Positions 36,561 to 48,600 of a stretch of 64,000 nt of DNA are shown here, one piece after another. Below the pieces are notes generated by a model. It searched no databases, was not told the origin of the DNA, and saw only the letters and a program-made list of their open reading frames with translations. Positions within the stretch are counted from its first letter, which is position 1. Each line of letters begins with the position of its first letter. This DNA comes from Monomorium pharaonis (taxonomy: Eukaryota > Arthropoda > Insecta > Hymenoptera > Formicidae): the NCBI RefSeq assembly GCF_013373865.1, contig NC_050468.1, positions 11,842,510-11,906,509 of the forward strand, written 5' to 3'. A program made the position numbers and the translations under genes.

Positions 36561-37345
36561 GATAGACAGGTTCGATCCCTGAGGTCGATATCGAATTTTA
36601 GGTCGATTACCTTGCTTGAACTTTCTCCCGCGAGAACAAATGAATCGCAAGCTGATGAACTGTAAAATCACGATTTTTAAATATACCGTTTCTGTACATT
36701 TTAATTTAATTAATTAATTCAATTTTGTGAGAGTTTTTTACAACACATATATGTCACATTTAAGAGTGGATGATTTTGCGACACACTTATGACACATTTA
36801 AATTTTGGAATAGATTGATCTACCAACGAAATACTCCAATTGTTACATTGCTAATTAAATTGAAATTCTTGATTTAATAAAGCTGATTGTGTTATGTAAT
36901 AATTGTGATGTTAAAAATTTTGTTACAAAAGAATTTTAAAAATGATCTAAGGGTCGATACATATTTTTTATGTTTAGATATATATGAAACAAAAGGAAAA
37001 CACTAATTATTTTCTCTAGAATTTCACAAGAAATAAATTTTAATTATAAAAAATAAGCGGTTTAAACATCTAAAAAAATCCAAGATGACCTTTTATTCAT
37101 TCATTCTTTCGGAAGACACAAATCTCCTTCTTTTCTTTTCTCACTTACTTGCATGTGCGCCGCTTTTATTAGAAATACTTAATTCACATTCTGCTAAATT
37201 CGTTAAAAGCTCCCCGGTCGAGAGTGCAATGCATCATGAAGATGGAGTAGTACCTCCGAGTTAGCACACGAGGGAAATTATCTCGTGCTCGTAGCACCAT
37301 CCGCACTATCGATCAAACAATCCCTTAAGAGCCGAGCCCACTTAC

Positions 37346-38460
37346 CGTGCAGCGCATTAACCTTGGATGCAACCGAGAGGGCACGTTAAGCGCGTCTCAT
37401 AACGTCGTTTTGATTCCGGCAGACGACGGGTCCGCTCTTCCGGTCTGCTTCCGCGTGAGAGTGGAAACGCGACCTTGCCCTTGGATCGTCCCTTCCGCGT
37501 GGCTTCCCCTATCGAGAGATCTCACTGATCCCTTTCGCACTTCTTCACTCAACTCGCTCTCGTCTTGTCAGTCGAGTCGCCGGCATGTGCGCTACACCCG
37601 CGATCGAATCCCGAACCGGTGCACCGATCTCACGTGTCTTGAGCTCTTATTGTCGCGCGCGTATTTACACTGGTCAGCCCATAGGCGGCATCAGCGGTAC
37701 CAGGACTCGTCCTCGCGGGACTTGCTGCTCGCACTTGGAGATCTTGTCTCTGTGACTCTTACGCGCTCGCACCGATCTGTACCGCGCGATCGTCCATCCG
37801 GCTAGCAAACGGGATGGTACCTGTCTGGCCGTCGTACCTTGTGCCACGGCATGTGTTGCTGGAGTCGCATGGCTAAGTCATAAGCGGCGCCTTCGACTCG
37901 AAGATCGGTGGTGGTGGCCGGTTCGATGGTGGAAGTCGTTTATGGTGGTGGCAATGCAACGTTCGACGGAAGCCCGGTGCGTCGAAGAAGGGAGGGGGGG
38001 AGGACCACCGTTTCACAGAGGACAGAAGCCGTCGAGTACGAACTGTGGGGGTCGGGAGGGGGACCATCGGGGAGAAAGATAGAGAGAGAGGGAACCAGGA
38101 GAAACCAAAGTGGGTCAGTGGCCAGGTCACGTGGAGAAGAACGGGGCCCAACGTGCAGGACGGCGACACACTGTCCTACTCATCCACCGGCCGCTCTTGG
38201 CCGCTCCAGGTTCTGTCTGCCCATTCAGGAAACGCTTCGCGATATCATCGTGAAAATGAGATGCGATCCTACTCGACGCCTTCTCATCGCTACTCTTCCC
38301 GGAGAAGAGAAGGAGACCTCCGAATGGAAAAGCCAAATGAGAATCGCTCGACGAGCGCGATGACAGCATATAAGTCAGCTGATAATGTCAGCGACAAGGC
38401 TGCGCAGTTCATCAGTCGCGCGATTCTGTGCCGCATTAGCATTTGTATTATCTACGACTC
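37346..38460 (-). other. CpG island with a consensus minus-strand donor at 37346
   Basis: About 1.1 kb of CpG-rich DNA. On the minus strand the exon would end CTGCACG then GTAAGTGGGC. A late ATG here (ATG CGC TGC ACG) would join in frame to the flz ATG exon at 28987, adding four residues. It is the best donor among the upstream islands, but linkage to flz is inference. Confidence 0.35.
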
Positions 38461-38760
38461 ATGAAAGTAATACCGCTTAATAAAGACTCAACAAAGGTGG
38501 CAAATTGAATAATTGAAACGATTCAGATTTGACGTCAAAATATTATACTATTGTCTTTAAATAAAGATGCCAACAAATAGATATAACAGAAGGGATGCAT
38601 GGTTACCGATTCAATATACTGTGCGTGAAAATATATTCTGCAAGTGAGTGCTTCCTTACGCGGAAACATAATTAAATGAGTTTTATGCCTTTGAGATTTC
38701 GTTCTGTAGAAAATACATTTCCGATGATAGAATTCTAGTTTTTTCTGTCATTTATTCCCG

Positions 38761-38793
38761 TCTCTTGTGAAACGATGATCGTTTCACAAGAGA
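38761..38793. repeat. Perfect 33-nt palindrome (16-bp arms)
   Basis: TCTCTTGTGAAACGAT is followed by one G and its exact reverse complement. Confidence 0.85.
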
Positions 38794-39282
38794 TATCGCT
38801 TATGTTAAATGTTTCAGACTTTCCGTGCAACTTCTGGTTGCATCCAATTGTTTTTTTAATAAAAATTCGACGACATTTTTTATAACAAACCGTCGACCTC
38901 TGATATTTCTGTAATAACATAAATTGTTAACGGAAACTTTACGTATCTTGATTAAACAAAGGGAGCAATGATTGCCTCTTTGAAAGCGTTCTAAAAGAAA
39001 TCAATGCACGCGAATTTCCCTTATTATGTTAGAAAAATTCTAAAGTACTTTTTTTATCATAACTTACAGAAATTAATAAGTTTTCTTTATTAAGAAGATA
39101 TAGAGCGGAAAAGCAAGTCCCGTAATATAAGCACACATTTTCTGGCATATTACAATGTTATTCGCTCGAGTATTCTTTCGAGCAGTAGTTATTGTATCGG
39201 AAACGTCCGTAACATTTGTACATTATTAAATATTGTAGTTATGAAACTATTAGTATTTTGTTACTTATAAACGTTAAGTCTC

Positions 39283-39640
39283 TTTAATGCATATTTTATC
39301 TTCAGTCTGTTTCAAGAACAAAAATCGGATATTCCGAATTCTATTGACCTCGTTCTAAATAATGTAAAAAAGACTTCCTGAATAAAGAAAAACTCTAGTA
39401 AAAAAAGAAATTATTTATTAATTAAGTTTCTGGTAGAAAAACAAATCTTTAATTTTTTTTAATGCATATTTTAGTTTTAATTAGTTTCAAGAATTTAAAA
39501 ATCGGATATTCTATTGACCTCTAAATAATGTAATTTTTCTAAATAATGTAAAAACAACTATTCCTGAATGAAGAAGAATTCAAGTAAAAAAACTATTTTT
39601 TAATTAAATATCTGACAGAAAAACAATTCTTCCGCATACT
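39283..39640. repeat. Roughly 176-bp tandem duplication
   Basis: Two copies each carry TTTAATGCATATTTTA, GTTTCAAGAA, AAATCGGATATTC, ATTGACCTC, CTAAATAATGTAAAAA, TTCCTGAAT and AGAAAAACAA in order. The second copy has a small internal repeat of TCTAAATAATGTAA. Confidence 0.8.
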
Positions 39641-39649
39641 TGTCTACAA

Positions 39650-41700
39650 TTTATCTTGAAAGTGTAGCAATTAATTTTCAGTCTTCTTACAATCAACAGT
39701 ATTTAATATCTTCGCAATTTTCTTCCTTGTGCATGCGCACGGAGATCTCATCAACGGCTAATAATAAACGTCCAATTTCCGGTATCTTGTGCGTCTTTGG
39801 TTTCTCTCATCGCGTAAGTGTTCCTATTTCCAGATACAAGAGGGTAATTACAATAGAGTGCTGTAACGAGTTGTATTACGAGATAAATACAACTTGTATA
39901 GCGCGTCTGTCGTCTGCTTGATATAAAGGTCTGTCCCACTAATGATATTATTTCATTACCGTTAATGGTACATATTTAACGGAATGCGGATTATTGGATG
40001 AAAATCATGAATATGCAATGCGCACGTACTTTCGTACATACATTGTACGTATATATATATTTCATTGCGGTAGAATGATTATTAATTAATGTATTAATTA
40101 TCTCGTGTATTAGAAATTATATTTTTAATTAAATTAACTTTCGCAAGTACGCACAGAAGATGAGAGAAAATATGATATATATTCAGCTAACCGAGGAGAA
40201 GAGTCTGAAGTGCCTTTTTATCACACATTGCAATACTGGGAAAAGTACGAAACTCACGTATATATTCTTATTATCATAATAATGGTAGTTGCATGCAAAG
40301 ATTGCAATATTGCCTGATTCCGATTACTTTCGAGCTTTCAGCGTGCGCATACACCGCGTACGAGAGAAGCCGACGATATAATGCGTCGAGATAACAATGC
40401 CAGCAAATTTGCATTGCTAAAGCCGCGTTTTGTATCGTTAAACATTTATCGAGTAATAAATTTAGAGGGACGGAGGAGGAGACAATATTAGTAGGAGATA
40501 TTGTAATAAATTTTAATGTCCTTTTTACTTTATCATTTTAATAATATATATATTATTATAACATAAAAAAATTATATCTTGTTATTTGTCGTTTTTGTAC
40601 TATTAAGCTCTTCCATATGTGCATATATTGTAGCGAAATGGCTATGCATTTCATATAATATTATATAATATCGATGTACAATGAATTATTAACATTAATT
40701 ATCTTTATAGAAATTTTCCAATTTAATGTATTAATTAATGCTGTATTAATTAATTATTTTGAGCATTAAAAGTACTAACAAACAGTGCTTTCGATATTTA
40801 AAAATAAATAATTAATACACTACTAAATTGATAAATGTCTGTATTGGATTAATTAATTATCTCGCGTATTAGAAATTGTCTTTTGAAATTTTTAAATTAT
40901 TTTTAACTGTACGCATTATTGTCACGCTGTTTATTGAAATATTCTGCTTACAAAGGAAACAGGTTATTCGTAATCCTATTTGTGTAATCGGAGCGAGACG
41001 AAACATTCGACAAGGTACGCCACAGCTTTCGCGGATAGCAATTCGCTACCAGGAATTTTAATTAGTATACTGTAACTGAATTTCACTTCATTTCAGAATC
41101 AGATCGTCGTGACCGTGTCGATTTTATGTGATTATACTTATGTCGGAACTCAATTTTTATACACGTATTTTATACACGTGTGATTATATTATTTATTTAT
41201 ATAATTATAAAATTTACAATATAATAAGAGAGTGTGTGAGAATAATAGTAATTATTAAATTGTAAAGCTATTTAAATAGTTGAAATAGTTAAATAGTTGT
41301 CGTTTAAATTTTTAAAAGATATTATGGAGAAGAGGAAAAGCTGAAATATTACAATGTAAATTATGTAATTATCTATATAATAATCTCGTATAATTATTAA
41401 TAATTTTAATTTGTATAATTATTAATAATTAATAATTTGTATAAAATATATTTATGTGTTATTTATTAAGAAACATATTTACTGGCACATTAATATCTAT
41501 AATAATTTTTAATTCTGCAGTGCTACTATGAATTTTCACCCATGTGCTAATTTAAGTAATATAGTTTTTGTTATTCACATTTTGAGAGCTTAAAATAACG
41601 TTTAATAAAATTTTATCTACATTAAAATAATATTAACAATTAAATTTAATTATTCTACTACTTTGTAACCTATGAATTAGAAAAAAAGTAAAAATAATAT
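39650..41700. other. AT-rich intergenic sequence, no gene seen
   Basis: Recurrent ATTAATTAATTATC-type words near 40.08, 40.73 and 40.85 kb; no ORF with recognisable content. Confidence 0.5.
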
Positions 41701-41707
41701 GTTAAAA

Positions 41708-41911
41708 TACACGGAGAAAAGTTTAGAGTGGAAATTACTATGGTGAATAGTAAGCGCGGATCAAGAATCTATGAAAATTTTTACTGTGTTTTTCATCAAA
41801 TTATTATAGTATTTACTTGATTTATGATATAATTCTCTGAAATTTCTTCTTATGGTCCGTGGTTATACTATCGTACATAAGTAATTTTTGATATAAAATT
41901 TTCTCCGTTTA
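41708..41911. mobile_element. Roughly 200-bp MITE with ACACGGAGAAAA end
   Basis: The left end ACACGGAGAAAAGTTT matches the reverse complement of the right end (AAACGGAGAAAATTTT). Inner arms are weaker. The left end is a close relative of the 31.6-kb element terminus ACACGGAGAGAATTTT, suggesting the same family. Confidence 0.6.
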
Positions 41912-44060
41912 TAAGAATAATTCTGAATTTTGTGGATAAATTTTTACCAGTAATTTTGATGTAAGAAAAATATGAATAGCACTTTTAAAGATATTAATTA
42001 ATAATATTTGATAAATACTGTGTGACATTAACTGCGTTTATGATATTTATTCACGTTTATTGAATACTTTAGCTTTAGTGTAATTAAACCGTTATCAATA
42101 TTAGTTCTGATATTAGATGATAGTCGTAGCTAGCTGTTAATAAAATTTGATTAGGGTTTACAGCAGGAAATATGATTCATAGAAATCAACAATTTTGTTC
42201 CAAAGCAATGACAACGCGCCGTCATCGTGAACTTGCATCAATAATTGACAATTGTATCCTGTAATTCGTACGAGATGGTGAAACCACGAAACCATTTGCT
42301 TCCTCTATAATCATAGTGAAATTATGACGGGCCTCGAAGAATCCATGTATGGTTCTCTCAAACGCAGTCTTGCAACGCAGGAATGCGTAATTGATAACGG
42401 TCTCGGTTCTCATAGCTCTTTCACTTCAGGTACTGTTTTGTATTAATGCTTGACCACGCATTCGAATGATATCGCGAAACTTAACTTCTTCACATTGTCA
42501 TTGAATTTATTGGGAATCTGTTTTTCGTTCGATGTTAAATGACGATGTTAAGCAATTTCCAACATCTTCATGATTTTCAGACAATTTTGTCGACAATTGA
42601 AATTTTGGAAACATTGTGCATACACAAGATAAAAAAATGAAGTATTATACATGTGCACATTTATGAGAAATGTGACACAAGTTAAAAATATAAAGTTGTT
42701 CAGAAGAAGGAAAAAAATTACATAATTATTTTTCAATAATTTATAATAAATAACTTAATTTTAAAATACGCAATTTTATTTTTTTTCTCCTGAATAATTT
42801 TATATTTTTTATTTTACTTTCTCATGAGGGAAGAACGGAAGAATGATATTAGTAAAGTATTTTACTAATAATTTCAAAGTAACTTCGAAATCTAGTGTTA
42901 TACAATAATTAATCTTGTACATTTTTACATTTTTATATGATAACATATTTATTTAAGTTGATTAATAATATAAGTTTTATTATTAATCTTCAAAATAACA
43001 TTTTAAAATTTTATATAAAACATTATGTAACTTGATCAAAGTTTATGATAAAATATATCGTAAACAAAAAAAATTTCACATTTTATTTACATTTTTATAT
43101 GGATATTTTGCATAAATGCAAAATATTTGTTTGGTATGTTGCTGGTTTCAATTCAAACATGATCTTGAATTAGGATGTTTTGCGTATAAAAACTTTAGAG
43201 TACGCATGATACATCCTATCGTGTGCCTGAGTACTTATATATTTCTTTACTTTTAATTAATTTTTGTTTATGTTGAAAGAATTTTACGAAGTATTAAAAA
43301 TAAATTAAACTTTAAGCGATAATTTTGAGCTAAAATACGAAGAACGTCGCTATCATATTTGCGTTAAATGTTATAAATTATTATAGTCAAGAATTCTTAT
43401 AATTAAGGAGTTTTAAATTTTGCAATATTAGTTTAATAAAATGCATTGTTTAACATATAAATACAATACACTTTCAAATTATAACTATTAAAAATGTCAT
43501 CTTCAGGTTACTGAATAATTTAACTTTTTGATTAGTCGACACTCGAATCTTTTTTTTTATAGTTTGAAATGTCACGGTATGAAAGTACTTATTTTTAAGT
43601 CATTTTTATTTTAAAGTCATAAAATTTTAAATTAAAATGTGCATTTCTTTGATTTTGACAGAGAGCTAATTAGTTATAACATTTATATACAATTTGTTAA
43701 AATTAACCATACAAATACTAAAAATGTTGAAGTATACATAAGAATTACTGAATAATTTTTTAATACTTTTATAAAAGTAATAAAAATTAATTTTTATGCG
43801 AGTTACTCAGTCGCCTGAAATAAATAGAGATATTTAAAATAAATAAAGGGTATAAATAGAAGATTAATATTATTGATTACGAAAATAATAATACACGGTC
43901 AACGTTTTTAAAATTGAGCTGTGATTCTGGGAACAGAAATTTCTGATCACACAACGTTCCCGGGTGTGTGCTAGGCCCATACGGTACTTTAGTCTCACTT
44001 GGCGACTTTCGACTGTGAGAGAATTCCAGAGAGATGACATCTCATCTAGCGTTTTTCTTT
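41912..44060. other. AT-rich intergenic sequence
   Basis: An ATG-started 63-codon minus ORF at 42222-42413 has no recognisable domain. Otherwise only short AT-rich ORFs. Confidence 0.4.
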
Positions 44061-44176
44061 ACGCATATGAGATTAATCTCGAAGACCATCGCGCGGAGAT
44101 CCCAAATGAATAATCATTATCATCGAAATCAGCTTCCGCCTTGAGAATACGCCTTCTTCGAGAGTATACGAGAAGT

Positions 44177-44253
44177 TCAGTCCTTGATCGTGAACGTGAC
44201 TGGTCCGAAGTGGGTCAGGACCTGTATCTTTTGGCGCACGGTGCTGTCCACTA
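44177..44253 (-). pseudogene. Exon-like terminal fragment of unknown gene, copy A
   Basis: On the minus strand, after an acceptor-like CCATTCAG, the frame reads VDSTVRQKIQVLTHF and GPVTFTIKD and then TGA. A similar 50-bp stretch at 44641-44693 encodes RALTHLPKVTITVNA without indels in the core. Synonymous and conservative differences between the two hint at past coding constraint. I do not recognise the family. Confidence 0.25.
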
Positions 44254-44640
44254 CTGAATGGAATCTCATTTATTTCACAGGTACAGGTGCGCCATACAAG
44301 CACCTCGTTACCGCGTGCTTTATATCTGCGTAGGATACACTGTAAATTGCGTTAATCGGGCGTGTGATTTTTCATTTTCTCCTCCGACGCTAGCGCACAT
44401 AGTAAACATACTTTAATTAGCTCAACTACGTTAGTCAAGTTTGGCCGGACACGTACGATTAATCTTTAACGCCTTAAACGTTATGTATTAAAGGTACTAA
44501 CGCAAGTTATTAACGCAATTTGTTGCAGCTGATCCGTCGGCTAGTGAAACTATCAAATTATCAAATAATTCTCTCCGGCTGATGTAGACGATACTTTTCT
44601 CTCCATAACATGACGCATGCTGCAAGATCGAGCACACAAG

Positions 44641-44693
44641 CATTGACCGTGATCGTGACTTTCGGTAAGTGGGTTAAGGCCCGTGGCTCTGTA
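44641..44693 (-). pseudogene. Exon-like fragment, copy B of the 44.2-kb fragment
   Basis: The minus strand encodes RALTHLPKVTITVNA, aligned to QVLTHFGPVTFTIKD of copy A. It runs on in frame past copy A's stop. Its status (gene fragment or chance) is uncertain. Confidence 0.2.
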
Positions 44694-45410
44694 TAAATGT
44701 ATTTTATAGAACCGAAAAGAAATGTAGAAAGTAACACGACATTACGTTTATTATCGCTGAAACTCGATGCCTCGATCGCACCGCGTGTACCATACACGGA
44801 CAACAATAGCAATGAAACAGGGTACACAAGCTACGCATCGTATTACCTACACCTTTACGGTAATTTACATGATAACGAGATATTGCCGATGCCTGTTTAA
44901 AGCACTAACAGATTCGAAGTCTCTATTGTCCTATAAATTATTATACCTCACCTAGCACATGTAGCTATTTAGATACGCTGATTAATAACGTTAAGTTATA
45001 GCGGCTGTTTAATAAAGTATCCGCAAATTTATTTATGATCTAATCTACCTCTCAAAGTCATATATGCCTGTGGCATCGTGACTATTTTATCAGTAAACAA
45101 GATATTGCACGTCCAGTCAGGAGGGGGGAGGGGGAGAATTGGGCCTGCAAGATGTGCTATTTTCCAATTAGACATAACAGGCCATCCGATAAATGCCATA
45201 TAATTTTAACAAGACACCCTCGCTCTTCTCGCTCTCCGAGTGTGTCCAAGTTAATTCACAGTCCACGCGCGAACTCGAATGACAAGTTTCTCAGCGGAAG
45301 ATCATCCCGGGAGAAGCTTCGAAAGTCTCGCGCCAGTCTCTCCCGCGGCTACCAGCGAAATATCCGGAAAGACTACATACACCGTCGACATAAATCCTAA
45401 TTAAACTCAC

Positions 45411-45760
45411 CTCATACGCGCCGGTCAGAGACACCTGTAACCGATTCGACCAGATCCAAGCTACGATATCAACTACGAGCGCGATGGGTGATGGTGATGG
45501 TGGTGGATATAGTATTCTCTTAGCGGTAGAGCTACTACCACACGTTCGCGCGCACGACACCTCGCAACGCCATAAATTTCCGGCGATCGTTACAGCGCCT
45601 AATCCCAGGGAAGATCCAAAACATTTGGGTCGCGAAGCCATGACCAGAGAGGGAAAACAATCGATGGTCATGACCCAGGACACGGCTGGAAAACTGGGTC
45701 AGGATTGCTCCGTGCCCTTTCACATGACGTGAGCGTTCGTTTTTCCTCGTGCAGACGCTC
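45411..45760 (-). other. CpG-rich candidate first exon ending at a minus-strand donor
   Basis: The minus strand ends CGCGTATGAG then GTGAGTTTAA. The frame into the donor is open and its first ATG gives MTIDCFPSLVMASRPK and on to LTGAYE, but neighbouring frames are open too. It could be a 5' UTR exon (possibly of flz) or a short unknown coding exon. Confidence 0.25.
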
Positions 45761-46654
45761 ACGGCGGATTCTCATAAAGCGGGCAAAAAGATTTTGCCCT
45801 CCTCATCTCTTCCTCCGTATATGTCACGATCTTTATAATTTACATTTCTTCTTGTCTCTTCTACATCTTCCCTTCCGAAAGAACCGAAAAGATCGCGCCG
45901 TCTTACTGTCTTGCTTATGGCCTCATTATTTAGTAATCAAAATTTATTTTTATTCGCAATTTATTTTTAAAACAAGGCATTTTCTCTGAAAAGTCTTTAA
46001 AAACGATACACTGGGTACAGTATATCAAATTACTTTTAACTTTCATAAAAGTGATCGTAATTTTTTGAATTTATCAAAGAATACATCGATAATAAATTAA
46101 TGTTTATATCTTTATTGATTAAACATTTACAAAAAAATAATTTTTTAATCTTTTTTTCAAAAATTTATATTTATTAGAAAAAAAATTAAGAAAAAAAGAT
46201 TCCTTGTAGCGCTCTGAAAATTAGAAACTTTAAAGAAAAAAAATATCATAGAGCCAGTTGTTTTGTCTCTGAATAAATTGTCATAAATTATTAAAATCAT
46301 CTAATAGATAAATATCTACACACAGACGCGTACAGTTATTAGATAATTTACTACACAGATTAATTGAGAGTGAAACAATTGCTTCTTAGGCTTTCAAAAA
46401 CAAACATCACGTCTCGGTATGACATAGTACGAACTTTCGGTGATTATTATCTAAAGATTATTCGTTGATTAACGCTGTTAAAGAGAAAGGTTATCTTGGT
46501 GTGTTTAAATCCGCTAGGTAGATTAATCAACCTTTAAAATTATAAAAATGCCAATCTGAAGAAAACGTCTGCCATACCCATAACGTATCGTTCTTGAAAC
46601 TCCTTTACTTTCATAAACCATGTCCTTTTTTATTTTTTAAGTAAATGACACGTG

Positions 46655-46667
46655 GTTGCCTAGGAAC
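46655..46667 (+). promoter_or_regulatory. Perfect RFX X-box match at the edge of a CpG island
   Basis: GTTGCC-T-AGGAAC fits the RYYNYY-N(1-3)-RRNRAC X-box consensus exactly. It lies at the start of a CpG-rich block (46.65-47.0 kb). RFX factors act on ciliary gene promoters; no ciliary gene is visible here. Confidence 0.3.
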
Positions 46668-47040
46668 GTCGAGCGTCATCCCAAACGCGTGCCCGGTCGA
46701 CAAATTCCCGCGACGTCATCGCGTATCCCACCAAGGTCAGACCGTGACCCTGCGCCACGGCTACGCCACGGCTGATCCTGAAGAAAATCCGTTGATCGAT
46801 CACACGGCACAGCGCGCGGAGCGCCGACGCATTTCGCGCTCCCAGGCGCTCGCTATCTCGTCGGTTCCATCGGTTCCAGCACTACGAAGCAAGTTACAGA
46901 AGCAAACCGTCCGTTCCCGCAACCTTTGCTATTTTTATTACGGCGGATTGGTCACTCGTGATTACGCTACACGCAACTCGGAAATCACCGTTAGGCCGAT
47001 CGAAAATATACTTCCTTTCTTTTTTTTTTCAACAGACTAA
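46668..47040. other. CpG-rich block, plus strand open for 131 codons
   Basis: Plus-strand ORF 46645-47040 starts at an ATG (MTRGCLGTSSV), is basic and low in hydrophobic residues, and has no domain I recognise. High CpG and GC explain the lack of stops. Probably promoter DNA. Confidence 0.25.
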
Positions 47041-48240
47041 ACTAATGGGATTTTAATCGGCCCTCGGGAAAGGTACGATTTTCGGAGTACCTCCATTCTC
47101 GCTCATCTACATTTATTAATTGCGTCTTTCATTCTTGAGCGTTTTTAGAAGGCGTTGAAAGTTTGATAACATTTTACAGATTCTTTTTTATTTATGATTG
47201 TGATTCTTTTTGTGTTAATGTGCTAATTTAACTTAAATCTTCAATAATTATTGAATGCGAAAATAAGCAGTAATTTTCTCAGTGCGAAAATAAGCAATAA
47301 TTTTCTCAGTTTCGTGAAGTTAGCTTTTTACACGCGAAGTGTACAGTAAACGCACGTAATAAAGATCATTAAAGATGCTATGTAGAATGATTACGTTTCC
47401 TAGTAATTTCCTGGAATTTTTTTCTCAAAATATGCAGGTCATCCTGATCTCGAATCAGAATTGAACCGCAACGCGCCTTTTTTAGTTCGATGAAAAATTG
47501 AGAGCGGCACGACGAGCAATGATAAGGTACAAACTTGTGATTACTCGGTGTCGAGGAAATATATATACTTTCAAATAAATAGCATGATTGCGCGATTACC
47601 GGAGTTCCTCTTAATTTACGATTTATTTGAAAAAAACTCATGACAACGCATTTCACTGTTATACTTTAGCTGCCAGTTGCTTTATTCCACGTAGCTAATT
47701 TTTATTTTTGCAAAAACCATTTAAATTTTTCTTTCTGAGTTTGCATGTTAATACTGGTGTGCTACTTACGAATTTTAATTAAGATCCATCGCGTTAACAG
47801 GAAAGCACAGATTCTTTTGCATACGCTTTATACTTAAAAAGACTTGATACCAAATTATGCTCATCAGTGTTGTACATATGTATTAAAAGTACATTAAAAG
47901 TTTTAACATTTTTTAACAATTGAAATGGACAAACCAGCGATCAACATTATAATGATAAATAGCAAAAAAAAATCAATACCTCCTAATTTTATTGTCACAA
48001 AAGGGAGATTTGAGATTAGGAAAGCTGTGATATTTTTCTTGTTGACATGTTCGCTGTCCAAATACATATTTCTAACACTGCGATTGAATATCGCCTTACA
48101 TCCCAATCATCGAGATGCTTTCGCGTCGCTATCAATCGGCAGGCTTGCGTACAACTTTCACGTACATCTCACCGGTAAATCCACCGCGCGCGAGAGAGGC
48201 GAGATCCCCGCGTATGTAAGTCCACGCGTCTCAGACTTAC

Positions 48241-48600
48241 CCGCTGTCCCGATTAGGGGAAATAAAACCTTTCGACTTACGACTGCGCGGCGTTATTATT
48301 CCCCGTCGATTTGCATCGACGACGACGCGACACGACGCGACGCGACCGTCGGGTGAAGGTCGACGTGACGGTTTGCCGACGGATACGCGCGGCATAGAGG
48401 TACCCGGTGGTTTCGTGACTGCATAAGGAAAAGGCGGAGGTAGCTGGCTTTCACCAAAGCCACTTAACCCGATCCAGTAACATCCATCCACCGGGCCCGT
48501 CACGCCTGTGACATTTTCAGTAGTTTAGCATCGGCCGTAATAATCGGGGAACATCGTGCGTTCGCCCTTGTGTGGCAGATGATTACTTTTCGATCATCGA
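48241..48600 (-). other. CpG-rich candidate first exon ending at a minus-strand donor
   Basis: The minus strand ends GGGACAGCGG then GTAAGTCTGA, a strong donor. No ATG-started frame of note runs into it. This is the most distal of the CpG-rich blocks that could be a flz leader exon. A plus-strand donor-like GTAAGTCC lies 25 bases away, so either direction is possible. Confidence 0.25.

Noticed and set aside
36567..36580. GGTTCGATCCCTG, a second possible tRNA B-box.
   Set aside because: Upstream 60 bases do not fold as a cloverleaf and lack an A-box.
47378..47656. Minus ORF with HCSSCRSQFF, hinting at a zinc-binding motif.
   Set aside because: The start is GTG, the first ATG is five codons in, and only one CxxC is present; no flanking splice sites or CpG rise.
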